A DNA stretch of 64,000 nucleotides from Propionivibrio dicarboxylicus. Its GTDB lineage: Bacteria; Pseudomonadota; Gammaproteobacteria; Burkholderiales; Rhodocyclaceae. Position 1 is the first letter of the stretch. The number at the start of each line of letters is the position of its first letter. The DNA is taken from assembly GCF_900099695.1 (NCBI RefSeq), contig NZ_FNCY01000001.1:674250-738249 (forward strand). The letters are read 5' to 3'. The position numbers and the translations under genes are program-made. Shown in pieces: positions 1-7,478 of the stretch. Under the pieces are notes generated by a model. That model had not been told where the DNA came from, did not search any database, and saw only the letters and a list, made by a program, of their open reading frames with translations.

Positions 1-571
1 CACGGATCGTTTCGTCGGAAACGGTGAAACTCGCATGCAGGCCGACGAGGCCGCGCCGCAACGGCGAGGCGCCAATGCGGCGACATTCTTCGAGGCCGCG
101 CCGGGCTTCGTCGGCGCCGAAATTGCGCTCGGTGGCGCCGTAGCAGAGTAGCGCGCGGATGCCGAGTTGCTCGCAGGCGTCGGCAATTATTTGCTGCGAA
201 CCTTCGATCAGGTTCGGCGACTCGTGGTGGTCGATCAGCGTCGTCGTGCCGGCGAGCAGCGCCTTGGCGACGTAATCGCGCACCGAGGCGGCGAGGGTGT
301 CGGCGTCGAGCGCCCGGTCGAGCTTCCACCAGACGCGCTCGAGGATCTGCACGAAATTTTCGGGCGGCGGCGAAGCGGGCGGCATGCCGTACGGGGCGAG
401 ACCACTGTACAGATGGGTGTGGGCGCAGACGGCGCCGGCGAGGATCTCTCCGTCAGGGCAGGCCAGGTGCTGCGCGTCGGCCGGTGCCGTTGCGACGACC
501 AGGCCGTTATCGATGGCGACGACGCGACCGTGGCGATCGGGGCCGATCCGCAGGGCCGGTGCTAGTGCCAT
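1..571 (-). CDS. ssnA: SsnA-family putative aminohydrolase (3' end outside window)
   Basis: The first 190 codons of an amidohydrolase are present; the rest lies beyond the left edge. The translation has the metal-binding HTH triad start at residues 51-53 followed by [12 protein letters not shown], and the WWKLDRALD segment at about 81-89, both typical of SsnA, a zinc-type deaminase-like hydrolase of unknown substrate. The ATG at 571 overlaps the stop codon (562-564) of the upstream xanthine dehydrogenase-like gene, so the two are translationally coupled. SsnA is a known genome partner of selenium-dependent molybdenum hydroxylases, which fits this context. It may act on purine- or pyrimidine-like compounds, but the substrate is not visible from sequence. 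Confidence 0.85.
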   Translation of the reverse strand, partial: MALAPALRIGPDRHGRVVAIDNGLVVATAPADAQHLACPDGEILAGAVCAHTHLYSGLAPYGMPPASPPPENFVQILERVWWKLDRALDADTLAASVRDYVAKALLAGTTTLIDHHESPNLIEGSQQIIADACEQLGIRALLCYGATERNFGADEARRGLEECRRIGASPLRRGLVGLHASFTVSDETIR

Positions 572-3204
572 TGATCGCGCTCCGCATCGTCGAGATGGCC
601 GACGTCGATCGCCCGCGCGGCCGGCGAATCCCTCATCGGCAGCGACACGTGACGCGTGCCGTCGAAAGCCTCCAGCGCGCCGGCCAATGCGCTCGGCGTC
701 GGCACCAGGCCAAGTTCGCCGATGCCCTTGGCGCCGAACGGGCCTTCGGGTTCGTTCTCTTCGACCAGCGTGATCTTGACCCTGGGCATGTGCTTGGCGC
801 GCAGGATGCCGAGATCGCGCATCGTGTAAGCCACCGGCATGCCGTCCTTGCACGGCAGTTCCTCGGTCAGCGCGTAGCCGAGACCCATGTGGATGGCGCC
901 TTCGAGCTGACCTTCGCACTGTTGCGGATTGATGATGCGGCCGACGTCCTGAGCGGAGTGTACGAAATCGACGGCACCTTCCTCGTTGAGCACGACGACT
1001 TGCGAGGCCCAGCCGAAGGTGGTGTGCGTCTTGATCTTGCCGTTCTTGGTCTGGCCGAGCGCCGTCGTGTCGTCGATGATCGTCTCGCCGGCATAGCTGC
1101 GCCCGACGAGGTCGGCGAGCGTCTTGCCGGCGTCGAGATCGGCCTTGAGTTTCTGAGCCGCGTCGATGGTGGCGCGGCCGGCGAGCAGCGTGCCGCGCGA
1201 GCCGGTCGTGGCGCCGCCGGCCAGTTCGAAGCGGCTGTTGATCTGCGGCCGGAAGACCGAGGGCGGCAGGCCGGTCACTTCGACGGCGAACTGGATGATG
1301 ATCGTCATCAGCCCCTGCCCCATTTCGGTGAATCCGGAGTAGAGGCCGATGCTGCCGTCGGCTTCGACGACCATCTGGCAGTAGCCGCGTTCGATCGCGC
1401 CGTTACCGAGGCCGCAGTTCTTGACGCCGCAAGCGATGCCGACGGCGCGTCCGGCCGCCTTGGCCTCGTAGTAGCTGTCCTTCACCGCCAGCAGCGTGCG
1501 TTCGAGGCCGACCGATTTCTCCAGGATCTGGCCGCTGCTGAACATGTCGCCGACGCGGATGCCGTTGCGCCAGCGCATTTCCCAGCCGTCGATGCCGACC
1601 TTCTTGGCAAGCAGGTCGAGGCAGCCCTCGATGGCGAAGTTGGTCTGATTGACGCCGAAGCCGCGCATGGCGCCGCAGGGCGGGTTGTTGGTGTAGGCGG
1701 CGACCGCCTCGATGTCGATGACGGGAATCCGGTAGGCGCCGCAGGCGTGGCCGCCGGCGCGTTCGAGCACCTTGCCGCCGACCGAGGCATAGGCGCCGGA
1801 ATCGCCGAGCACATAGACGCGCGCGGCGGTCAGCCGGCCTTCGGCGTCGCAGCCGACGGTGTAATCCATCGTCATCGGATGGCGCTTCGGATGCATGCGT
1901 ACCGATTCCTCGCGGGTCAGTTCGATGCGTACCGGCCGGCCGATCAGGCGGGCGAGTAGCGCCGTCTGCGCCTGCACCGTCATGTCTTCCTTGCCGCCGA
2001 AGGCGCCGCCGTTCGGCACCAACTCGACATAGACATTCGCTTCGGGCTCGCCGAGCACCGAGGCGACCTGGTGGCGGTCCTCGAAAATGCCCTGGCCCTG
2101 CGTGTAGAGATGAATGCGGCCGTCATCGAGCGGCATGGCCAGCGCCGCTTCCGGTTCTAGGAACATGTGCTCGACGCGCTGGGTGCGCCAGGTGCCGCTG
2201 ACGACATGGGTCGAGGTGGCGAGCGCGGCATCGACGTCGCCACGCTGGAGGATCGAGCGCGACAGCACGTTGTCATGCTTTGGATTGACCTGCGGCGCGC
2301 CCGGCTTGATCGCTTCGGCCGGATCGAGCACCGGCGGCAGCGGCGCGTACTCGACCTCGACGAGTTTGGCGGCGGCACGGGCGATCTGCGGTGTTTCGGC
2401 GGCGACCGCGGCGAGCACGTCGCCGACGTAGCGGACTTCCTCGCCCTCGGCGACGAAGCAGGGCCAGTCCTTGTAGATCAGGCCGACCCAGCGGTCGCCG
2501 GGCACATCCTTGGCCGTGGCGACGCGGATGACGCCGGGCAGCGCTGCCGCCTTGCTGGTATCGATCGAGATGACGCGTGCGCGCGCATGCGGCGACAGCG
2601 TCAATGCGCCGTGCAGCAGACCGGGAACATCGAGGTCGGCGACGAAGGGTCGCTGGCCGAGCGCCAGCGCCATGCCCTGATAACGGCCGAGCGGATCGCC
2701 GACACGGCCCTGTTCGGTGGGGGCGTCGAGCGGCTGGCCGCCGTGCTTGGCGGCGTAGATGAGTTCGACCGCGTCGATGATCTTGACATAGCCGGTGCAG
2801 CGGCAGACGTGACCGTTCAGCGCTTCGGCGATCTCCTGGCGCGACATCGGCCGGGCGCGATCGGTCAGCCACTTGATGCGCAGCACGAGGCCGGGCGTGC
2901 AGAAGCCGCATTGCATGCCGGCGGCCTTCTGGAAAGCCTGGGCGTACAGCGCCCGCTCCTCCTCGCTGACGCCTTCGAGCGTCAGGATTTTCTTGCCCTC
3001 GATCTTGCCCATCGCCAGACTGCAGGAGGTACGCGGCACGCCGTCGATCAGCGCGAGACACGCACCACATTGGCCCTGCGGGGCGCAGGCGCTCTTGACC
3101 GAGATGATCTTGAACTGCGTGCGCAGGATCTCGAGCAACGATTGCGTCGGCTCGGCCTCGGCTTCGACCGGGGTGCCGTTGAGCGTGAAGTGGTACAGGG
3201 TCAT
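562..3204 (-). CDS. Selenium-dependent xanthine dehydrogenase-type molybdenum hydroxylase
   Basis: The 880-residue protein has an N-terminal pair of [2Fe-2S] domains (Cys40, 46, 49, 61 and Cys99, 102, 134, 136) joined directly to a molybdopterin-binding xanthine dehydrogenase domain. The molybdenum part shows GGAFGGKED, the [10 protein letters not shown] loop and the C-terminal [11 protein letters not shown] segment with the expected catalytic Glu. There is no FAD domain, so electrons must leave to another protein, perhaps the YgfK-like product encoded divergently. This fused layout and the ssnA/ygfK/hydA neighbours match the family predicted to carry a labile selenium atom on the cofactor (XdhD-like). 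Selenium use is inferred from the family; no selD or maturation gene lies in the window. Likely substrate is xanthine or another purine. Confidence 0.88.
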   Translation of the reverse strand: MTLYHFTLNGTPVEAEAEPTQSLLEILRTQFKIISVKSACAPQGQCGACLALIDGVPRTSCSLAMGKIEGKKILTLEGVSEEERALYAQAFQKAAGMQCGFCTPGLVLRIKWLTDRARPMSRQEIAEALNGHVCRCTGYVKIIDAVELIYAAKHGGQPLDAPTEQGRVGDPLGRYQGMALALGQRPFVADLDVPGLLHGALTLSPHARARVISIDTSKAAALPGVIRVATAKDVPGDRWVGLIYKDWPCFVAEGEEVRYVGDVLAAVAAETPQIARAAAKLVEVEYAPLPPVLDPAEAIKPGAPQVNPKHDNVLSRSILQRGDVDAALATSTHVVSGTWRTQRVEHMFLEPEAALAMPLDDGRIHLYTQGQGIFEDRHQVASVLGEPEANVYVELVPNGGAFGGKEDMTVQAQTALLARLIGRPVRIELTREESVRMHPKRHPMTMDYTVGCDAEGRLTAARVYVLGDSGAYASVGGKVLERAGGHACGAYRIPVIDIEAVAAYTNNPPCGAMRGFGVNQTNFAIEGCLDLLAKKVGIDGWEMRWRNGIRVGDMFSSGQILEKSVGLERTLLAVKDSYYEAKAAGRAVGIACGVKNCGLGNGAIERGYCQMVVEADGSIGLYSGFTEMGQGLMTIIIQFAVEVTGLPPSVFRPQINSRFELAGGATTGSRGTLLAGRATIDAAQKLKADLDAGKTLADLVGRSYAGETIIDDTTALGQTKNGKIKTHTTFGWASQVVVLNEEGAVDFVHSAQDVGRIINPQQCEGQLEGAIHMGLGYALTEELPCKDGMPVAYTMRDLGILRAKHMPRVKITLVEENEPEGPFGAKGIGELGLVPTPSALAGALEAFDGTRHVSLPMRDSPAARAIDVGHLDDAERDQWH

Positions 3205-3440
3205 GTGCGTTTGCCTTTGCGTGGGTCTAGCGGATGTGCCGGTTCAACGGCTTGCAAATTCCGGGCCATGTGAAACAATGGTTTCAAAATATCCGTATTG
3301 TGATATGTTAATTTCAATCTTTCAATCCAAGCGAATGACAGACTGAGCGAACGCAGCAACCCTGGCATGCATGTTGCTGGAGAAGCTGCGTTGTTTTTGC
3401 GTCATTACCGTGAGCAATTCTGTTTCCTGGCGAATGAGAT
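3205..3440. promoter_or_regulatory. Divergent promoter region between the xanthine dehydrogenase-like gene and ygfK-like gene
   Basis: These 236 bases separate two divergent transcription units of the same pathway and are visibly AT-richer than the coding DNA around them. They must hold both promoters. I see no gene in them. An inverted repeat within the region is listed separately. Confidence 0.6.
3271..3286. promoter_or_regulatory. Inverted repeat, candidate operator of the divergent hydroxylase cluster
   Basis: TGAAAC-AATG-GTTTCA is a perfect 6-bp inverted repeat with a 4-base spacer. It lies 67 bp upstream of the xanthine dehydrogenase start and about 155 bp upstream of ygfK. Position and symmetry suit a dimeric regulator acting on both directions. 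No regulator gene is adjacent in the window, so the binding protein is unknown. Confidence 0.45.
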
Positions 3441-5504
3441 ATGGCCGACCTGACTCCGATTCCGTTTGACATCCTTGCCACGCGTCTGTTCTCAGATCTG
3501 GCCGCCGGCAAGGGCGCCCTCGATCTGCCGAACCATCTATTTTATTCCGGCCGCAGCGATCTTGACCTGTCAATGTCGTTTCCGGGTGGTCCGGTGTCCA
3601 CGCCCTTCGGTCCGGCCGCCGGTCCGCACACGCAACTGGCGCAGAATATCGTGCTTGCCTGGCTGTGCGGCGGGCGCTTCATGGAGCTCAAGACCGTCCA
3701 GGTGATGGATGAGCTGAAAATCGTGCGGCCCTGCATCGACATGCAGACCGTCGGCTTCAACGTCGAGTGGTCGCAGGAACTCAAGCTCGATCAGTCGCTC
3801 GAGGAGTACGTCAAGGCGTCGATGCTCGTCGAGATGCTGAAGGCGGACGGTCTGGCCGTTGGCCATGCCGAAACGGTGTTCGACATGAGCGTCGGCTACG
3901 ATCTCGCCGGCATCAGTTCGCCGCCGATCCGTGCCTTCCTCTCCGGGCTGATGGATGCGCGGACGACGGTTGAACGGCTGCGTGCGCAGATTCCCGACGC
4001 GCTGGCGCGGTTCCGTGACCTGCCGTTCCGGACCTGTATTTCCGACACGCTGACGCTATCGACCTTCCACGGCTGTCCGCCCGACGAAATCGAGGCGATT
4101 GCCAGCTTCCTGCTGCGCGACATGGGGCTCAATGTCGTCGTCAAGCTGAATCCGACGCTGCTCGGTCGCGAGACGCTTTTCGAGATTCTCCACGATCGCC
4201 TCGGTTACACCGATCTCATCGTTCCCGATTCGGCCTTCGCCGGCGATCCCTCCTGGGCCGACATGGTCGGCATCATCACGCGGCTCGGCGATCTGGCGGC
4301 GCAACAGGGACGCGATTTCGGCGTCAAGTTCTGCAACACGCTGCTGGTCAAGAACTACAAGAGCTTCTTCCCGGCGGTCGAGTCGAACATGTACATGTCC
4401 GGCCAGCCGCTGCATTTGCTGGCGATGGCGCTGGTGCGGAAATTCCGTGCCGAATTCGGCGACCGTTATCGCGTCTCGTTCTCGGCCGGCATCAACGAAC
4501 AGAATTTTGCCGATGCCGTGGCGCTTTCCCTCAAACCGGTGACGGTCTGTTCCGACCTGCTCAAGGCCGGCGGTTACGGTCGTGGCGCCGCGTATCTGAC
4601 GGCGCTCGAAGCGCGCATGACGGAAACCGGCGCGCATACGCTCGATGAATTCGTCATCAAGGCGTTCGGCCACGGCGAGGCGGCGCTCGACGGACTAGGT
4701 CTGCCATCGGTGCGCGTCGACGCCTGCCGGGCGGCGCTGCAAAATGGCGGGGATCTCGCCGCGGCGGCCGGCGAGGCTTTCCCGGCCTGGGTATCGGCCT
4801 GCGTGCTGCGCAACACCGACACCTATGTGGTGCGTGCGCTCGACGATCCGCGCTACACCCGCGCCAAGCACGATCCGGCGCCGCTCAAACTCAAGAAGCA
4901 GTTGGCGATGTTCGACTGCGTGAACTGCAACAAGTGCATCTCGGTCTGCCCGAACAACGCCAACCTCGTCCTGGCGATCGAACCGGGCACGTATTCGACC
5001 GGCCGGCTGGTGCCGTCGGCAGCGGGTTGGTCTGTCGAAACGACCGATCCGATCGAATTCCGCAAGCCCTGGCAGATCGGAAACTTCATCGACGCCTGCA
5101 ACGAGTGCGGCAACTGTGAGGTGATCTGCCCGGAAAACCGCAGTCCCTGCCTGATCAAGCCGCGCTTTTTCGGCAGCCTGGCCGCCTGGCAGGCGGCACC
5201 GACGCGCGATGGTTACGCGCTGGTGCGCGACGGCGAGACGCTGACCATGTTCGCCCGTGTCGAGGGCAAGGAACTACGGCTCGAACATACGCCGGGTGCC
5301 AAGCTGCGCTATGTCGGCGAGGGCTTCGATATCCGCGTCGACCTCGACGACCCGCTGGGATCGGTCGAGGGACAGGCCGACGCCGCCGTCGATCTGCGCC
5401 AGCTTCGGCTGATGGAATTGCTGCGCCTTGCCGTGATCGATGCCGAGGCCAGCAACTACGTCAAGACCGCCCTGGAAATGGCGGAATCATGCGCGACGTC
5501 CTGA
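3441..5504 (+). CDS. ygfK: YgfK-like putative selenate reductase/Fe-S electron-transfer protein, short form
   Basis: The N-terminal 450 or so residues match the dihydroorotate-dehydrogenase-like part of YgfK (FGPAAGPHTQLAQNIV, GGRFMELKTVQ, STFHGCPPDEIEAI, VVKLNPTLLG). The C-terminal part has two cluster motifs, CVNCNKCISVCP starting at Cys493 and CNECGNCEVICP starting at Cys553. E. coli YgfK is about 1030 residues because it also holds a GltD-like FAD/NAD(P)H module between these two parts. That module is absent here (687 residues) and the reading frame runs cleanly through the junction, so this looks like a natural short form rather than a frameshift. It probably passes electrons from the hydroxylase to a carrier. 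The ATG at 3441 has only a weak GAG ribosome site. The gene overlaps hydA. Confidence 0.85.
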   Translation: MADLTPIPFDILATRLFSDLAAGKGALDLPNHLFYSGRSDLDLSMSFPGGPVSTPFGPAAGPHTQLAQNIVLAWLCGGRFMELKTVQVMDELKIVRPCIDMQTVGFNVEWSQELKLDQSLEEYVKASMLVEMLKADGLAVGHAETVFDMSVGYDLAGISSPPIRAFLSGLMDARTTVERLRAQIPDALARFRDLPFRTCISDTLTLSTFHGCPPDEIEAIASFLLRDMGLNVVVKLNPTLLGRETLFEILHDRLGYTDLIVPDSAFAGDPSWADMVGIITRLGDLAAQQGRDFGVKFCNTLLVKNYKSFFPAVESNMYMSGQPLHLLAMALVRKFRAEFGDRYRVSFSAGINEQNFADAVALSLKPVTVCSDLLKAGGYGRGAAYLTALEARMTETGAHTLDEFVIKAFGHGEAALDGLGLPSVRVDACRAALQNGGDLAAAAGEAFPAWVSACVLRNTDTYVVRALDDPRYTRAKHDPAPLKLKKQLAMFDCVNCNKCISVCPNNANLVLAIEPGTYSTGRLVPSAAGWSVETTDPIEFRKPWQIGNFIDACNECGNCEVICPENRSPCLIKPRFFGSLAAWQAAPTRDGYALVRDGETLTMFARVEGKELRLEHTPGAKLRYVGEGFDIRVDLDDPLGSVEGQADAAVDLRQLRLMELLRLAVIDAEASNYVKTALEMAESCATS

Positions 5505-6883
5505 TTCGCGGTGGCACGCTGGTCACCGCCGACGGTCATCGGCGTGCCGATCTGCTTTGCCATGACGGCCGCATTGCGGCGATTGGCGACAATCTCGTCG
5601 CCGATGATGCAGACATCATCGATGCCGGCGGCTGCTTCGTGATGCCCGGCGGCATCGACCCGCACACGCACATGCAGTTGCCGATGATGGGCACGGTGGT
5701 CGCCGACGATTTCGGTTCGGGGACGGCGGCCGCGGCCGCCGGCGGCACGACGACGATTCTCGATTTCGTCGGCCCGGAGAAAGGCCAGTCGCCGCTGGAG
5801 GCGCTCGCCGTCTGGCAGGGTTGGGCGGCGAAATCGGTGATCGATTACGGCTTTCATATGACCGTGTCGTGGTGGGACGCGCGTTTTGCCGACGAGATGG
5901 CGACGCTCGTACGCGCGCACGGCATCAGCAGCTTCAAGTTCTTCCTCGCCTACAAGGGCGGGCTGATGTTGCCCGACGAAGATCTGATCGAAGGATTCCG
6001 GCGTTGCCGTGAGTTGGGCGCCTTGCCGCAGGTTCATGCCGAAAACGGTGACCTGATCGCCTACCTGCAGGAAAAATTGTTGGCCGAGGGCCTCACCGCG
6101 CCGCTCGGTCACGCGTTGTCGCGCCCGTCGCTGTGCGAGGGCGAGGCGACCGGCCGGGCGATTGCGCTGGCCGAGACCGTCGGCGTGCCGCTCTATGTCG
6201 TCCACGTTTCCGCTGCCGAGGCGGTGCAGGCGATTGCCGCCGCGCAGGCGCGCGGCGTGCCGGTGATCGGCGAGACGCTGCCGGGTTTTCTGGCGATCGA
6301 CGATTCGGTTTATCGCGATCCTGATTTCGACGTTGCCGCCGGTCATGTCATGAGCCCGCCGTATCGCCCGGCCGCGCACCCGCCCGTACTCTGGGCGGGC
6401 GTCCAGAACGGCACGCTGAGCACGACGGGGACCGATCACTGCTGCTTCACGAAAGCGCAGAAGCGCTTGGGTCGCGACGCCTTCACCAAGATTCCGAACG
6501 GTTGTGGCGGCGTTGAAGAGCGCTTGTCAGTGCTCTGGGATCTCGGTGTCAATGCCGGTCGGATTACGCCCGAGCAGTTTGTCGCGTTGACTGCGACGAA
6601 CGCAGCGAAGACCTTTGGTCTCTGGCCGCGCAAGGGCGGGCTGGAGATCGGCGGCGATGCCGATGTGATCGTGCTTGATCCGGCGCGCACGAAAACGCTG
6701 TCGGCGGTGACGCAGCATCAGCGCACCGATTTTTCCGTCTGGGAAGGGCGCGAGGTTCGCGGTGTCGTCGTCCAGACGCTCGCCCGCGGCGCGCATGTCT
6801 GGGCGGATGGCGACCTGCGCGTCGAGGCCGGACACGGACGCTATTGTCATCGCGCACCGACGTCGTCTCCGGCAACGCGCTGA
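5489..6883 (+). CDS. hydA: D-hydantoinase/dihydropyrimidinase-like amidohydrolase
   Basis: The 464-residue protein belongs to the cyclic amidohydrolases that open hydantoin or dihydropyrimidine rings. The metal motif DPHTH lies at residues 57-61, the SFKFFLAYKG segment near 148-157 holds the lysine (about Lys150) that is carboxylated in this family, and the later HAENGD and VHVSAAE segments carry the other histidine ligands. The ATG at 5489 lies inside the end of the ygfK-like gene (16-base overlap), after a GGCGGA ribosome site, so the two are coupled. With the xanthine dehydrogenase-like and SsnA-like genes it suggests a purine or hydantoin breakdown route. The exact substrate cannot be read from the sequence. 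Confidence 0.9.
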   Translation: MRDVLIRGGTLVTADGHRRADLLCHDGRIAAIGDNLVADDADIIDAGGCFVMPGGIDPHTHMQLPMMGTVVADDFGSGTAAAAAGGTTTILDFVGPEKGQSPLEALAVWQGWAAKSVIDYGFHMTVSWWDARFADEMATLVRAHGISSFKFFLAYKGGLMLPDEDLIEGFRRCRELGALPQVHAENGDLIAYLQEKLLAEGLTAPLGHALSRPSLCEGEATGRAIALAETVGVPLYVVHVSAAEAVQAIAAAQARGVPVIGETLPGFLAIDDSVYRDPDFDVAAGHVMSPPYRPAAHPPVLWAGVQNGTLSTTGTDHCCFTKAQKRLGRDAFTKIPNGCGGVEERLSVLWDLGVNAGRITPEQFVALTATNAAKTFGLWPRKGGLEIGGDADVIVLDPARTKTLSAVTQHQRTDFSVWEGREVRGVVVQTLARGAHVWADGDLRVEAGHGRYCHRAPTSSPATR

Positions 6884-7091
6884 AGAGACTGTCCCATGGC
6901 GAATTTTTGCGATCATGGCTATCATGCGCGATTCGCGTGTCCGGCGAATGCGTCGCGTGACACACGCGAGCGCGGGGAAACGGCGATGTTGCGATCACTG
7001 TCGTGATGCTTGTCGTGATTGCGAGTATGATTTTTTAATTGGACGGTGATTTGCCCGCCGGGCGCAACCGCCACACTTCGAGGAGAAACTC

Positions 7092-7283
7092 ATGGCCTTC
7101 AAAATTGAACTGGACCTTTGCAACGCCTGTGGCGCCTGCGAATCCGAATGCCCGAACCGGGCGATCAGCCACGCCGGCAAGGAATACAAGATCGATCCGG
7201 ACAAGTGCACGCAGTGCGACGGCGTCTATGACAGCCCGATGTGCGCACAACTGTGCAACGTCGACGCCTGCGTCCCGGCTTAA
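7092..7283 (+). CDS. Small 2[4Fe-4S] ferredoxin (YfhL/FdxN type)
   Basis: The 63-residue protein has CNACGACESECP at the front and a second motif with the C-x2-C-x8-C-x3-C spacing (CTQC...CAQLC), which is the eight-residue loop of Allochromatium-type ferredoxins of low potential. The usual proline after the last cysteine is replaced by Asn. A strong GAGGAG ribosome site precedes the ATG. It follows hydA after about 210 bases and converges on the Nfn-like fusion gene, so it may be the soluble carrier for the oxidoreductases encoded to its right; that role is inference. Function is electron transfer in the cytoplasm. Confidence 0.92.
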   Translation: MAFKIELDLCNACGACESECPNRAISHAGKEYKIDPDKCTQCDGVYDSPMCAQLCNVDACVPA

Positions 7284-7327
7284 TACGAACGTCTGGGAGG
7301 GCGTTGGCGCGTTGTCAGTAGGGGAGT

Positions 7328-7392
7328 GCTGAAAAATCGCTGAAAAACGTTGAAACAGCGTTGGAAGAGCGCCAAAAAAGGCGCCAAAAAAA
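7328..7392. repeat. Short A-rich tandem repeats between convergent genes
   Basis: The gap after the ferredoxin holds two copies of GCTGAAAAA (7328-7336 and 7339-7347) and two adjacent copies of GCGCCAAAAAA (7369-7392). They are imperfect, short and lie just before a terminator hairpin. They could be slippage products or part of the 3' end of a transcript. No coding function is apparent. Confidence 0.45.
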
Positions 7393-7431
7393 CCGCTGAA
7401 CAACGGATAGAACAGAAGCACAGCACGCAAT

Positions 7432-7462
7432 AAAAAAGGGCGACCGCAGGGTCGCCCTTTTT
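7432..7462. terminator. Bidirectional rho-independent terminator
   Basis: An 8-bp perfect stem GGGCGACC/GGTCGCCC (7438-7445 and 7450-7457) with a GCAG loop is flanked by six A on the left and five T on the right. It lies between the convergent ferredoxin gene and the Nfn-like fusion gene and can end both transcripts. Confidence 0.9.
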
Positions 7463-7478
7463 GTTGGCCTAAACCCGG

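Noticed and set aside
562..3204. Selenocysteine in the xanthine dehydrogenase-like protein
   Set aside because: No in-frame TGA is present; selenium in this family is thought to be a labile cofactor atom, not selenocysteine.
3441..5504. Frameshift or deletion as the cause of the short YgfK
   Set aside because: The reading frame is continuous, both Fe-S motifs are intact and the gene couples normally to hydA, so a natural short form is more likely.
6884..7091. A separate promoter for the ferredoxin gene
   Set aside because: TATGAT occurs near 7025, but no -35 sequence lies at acceptable distance, so I did not list it.
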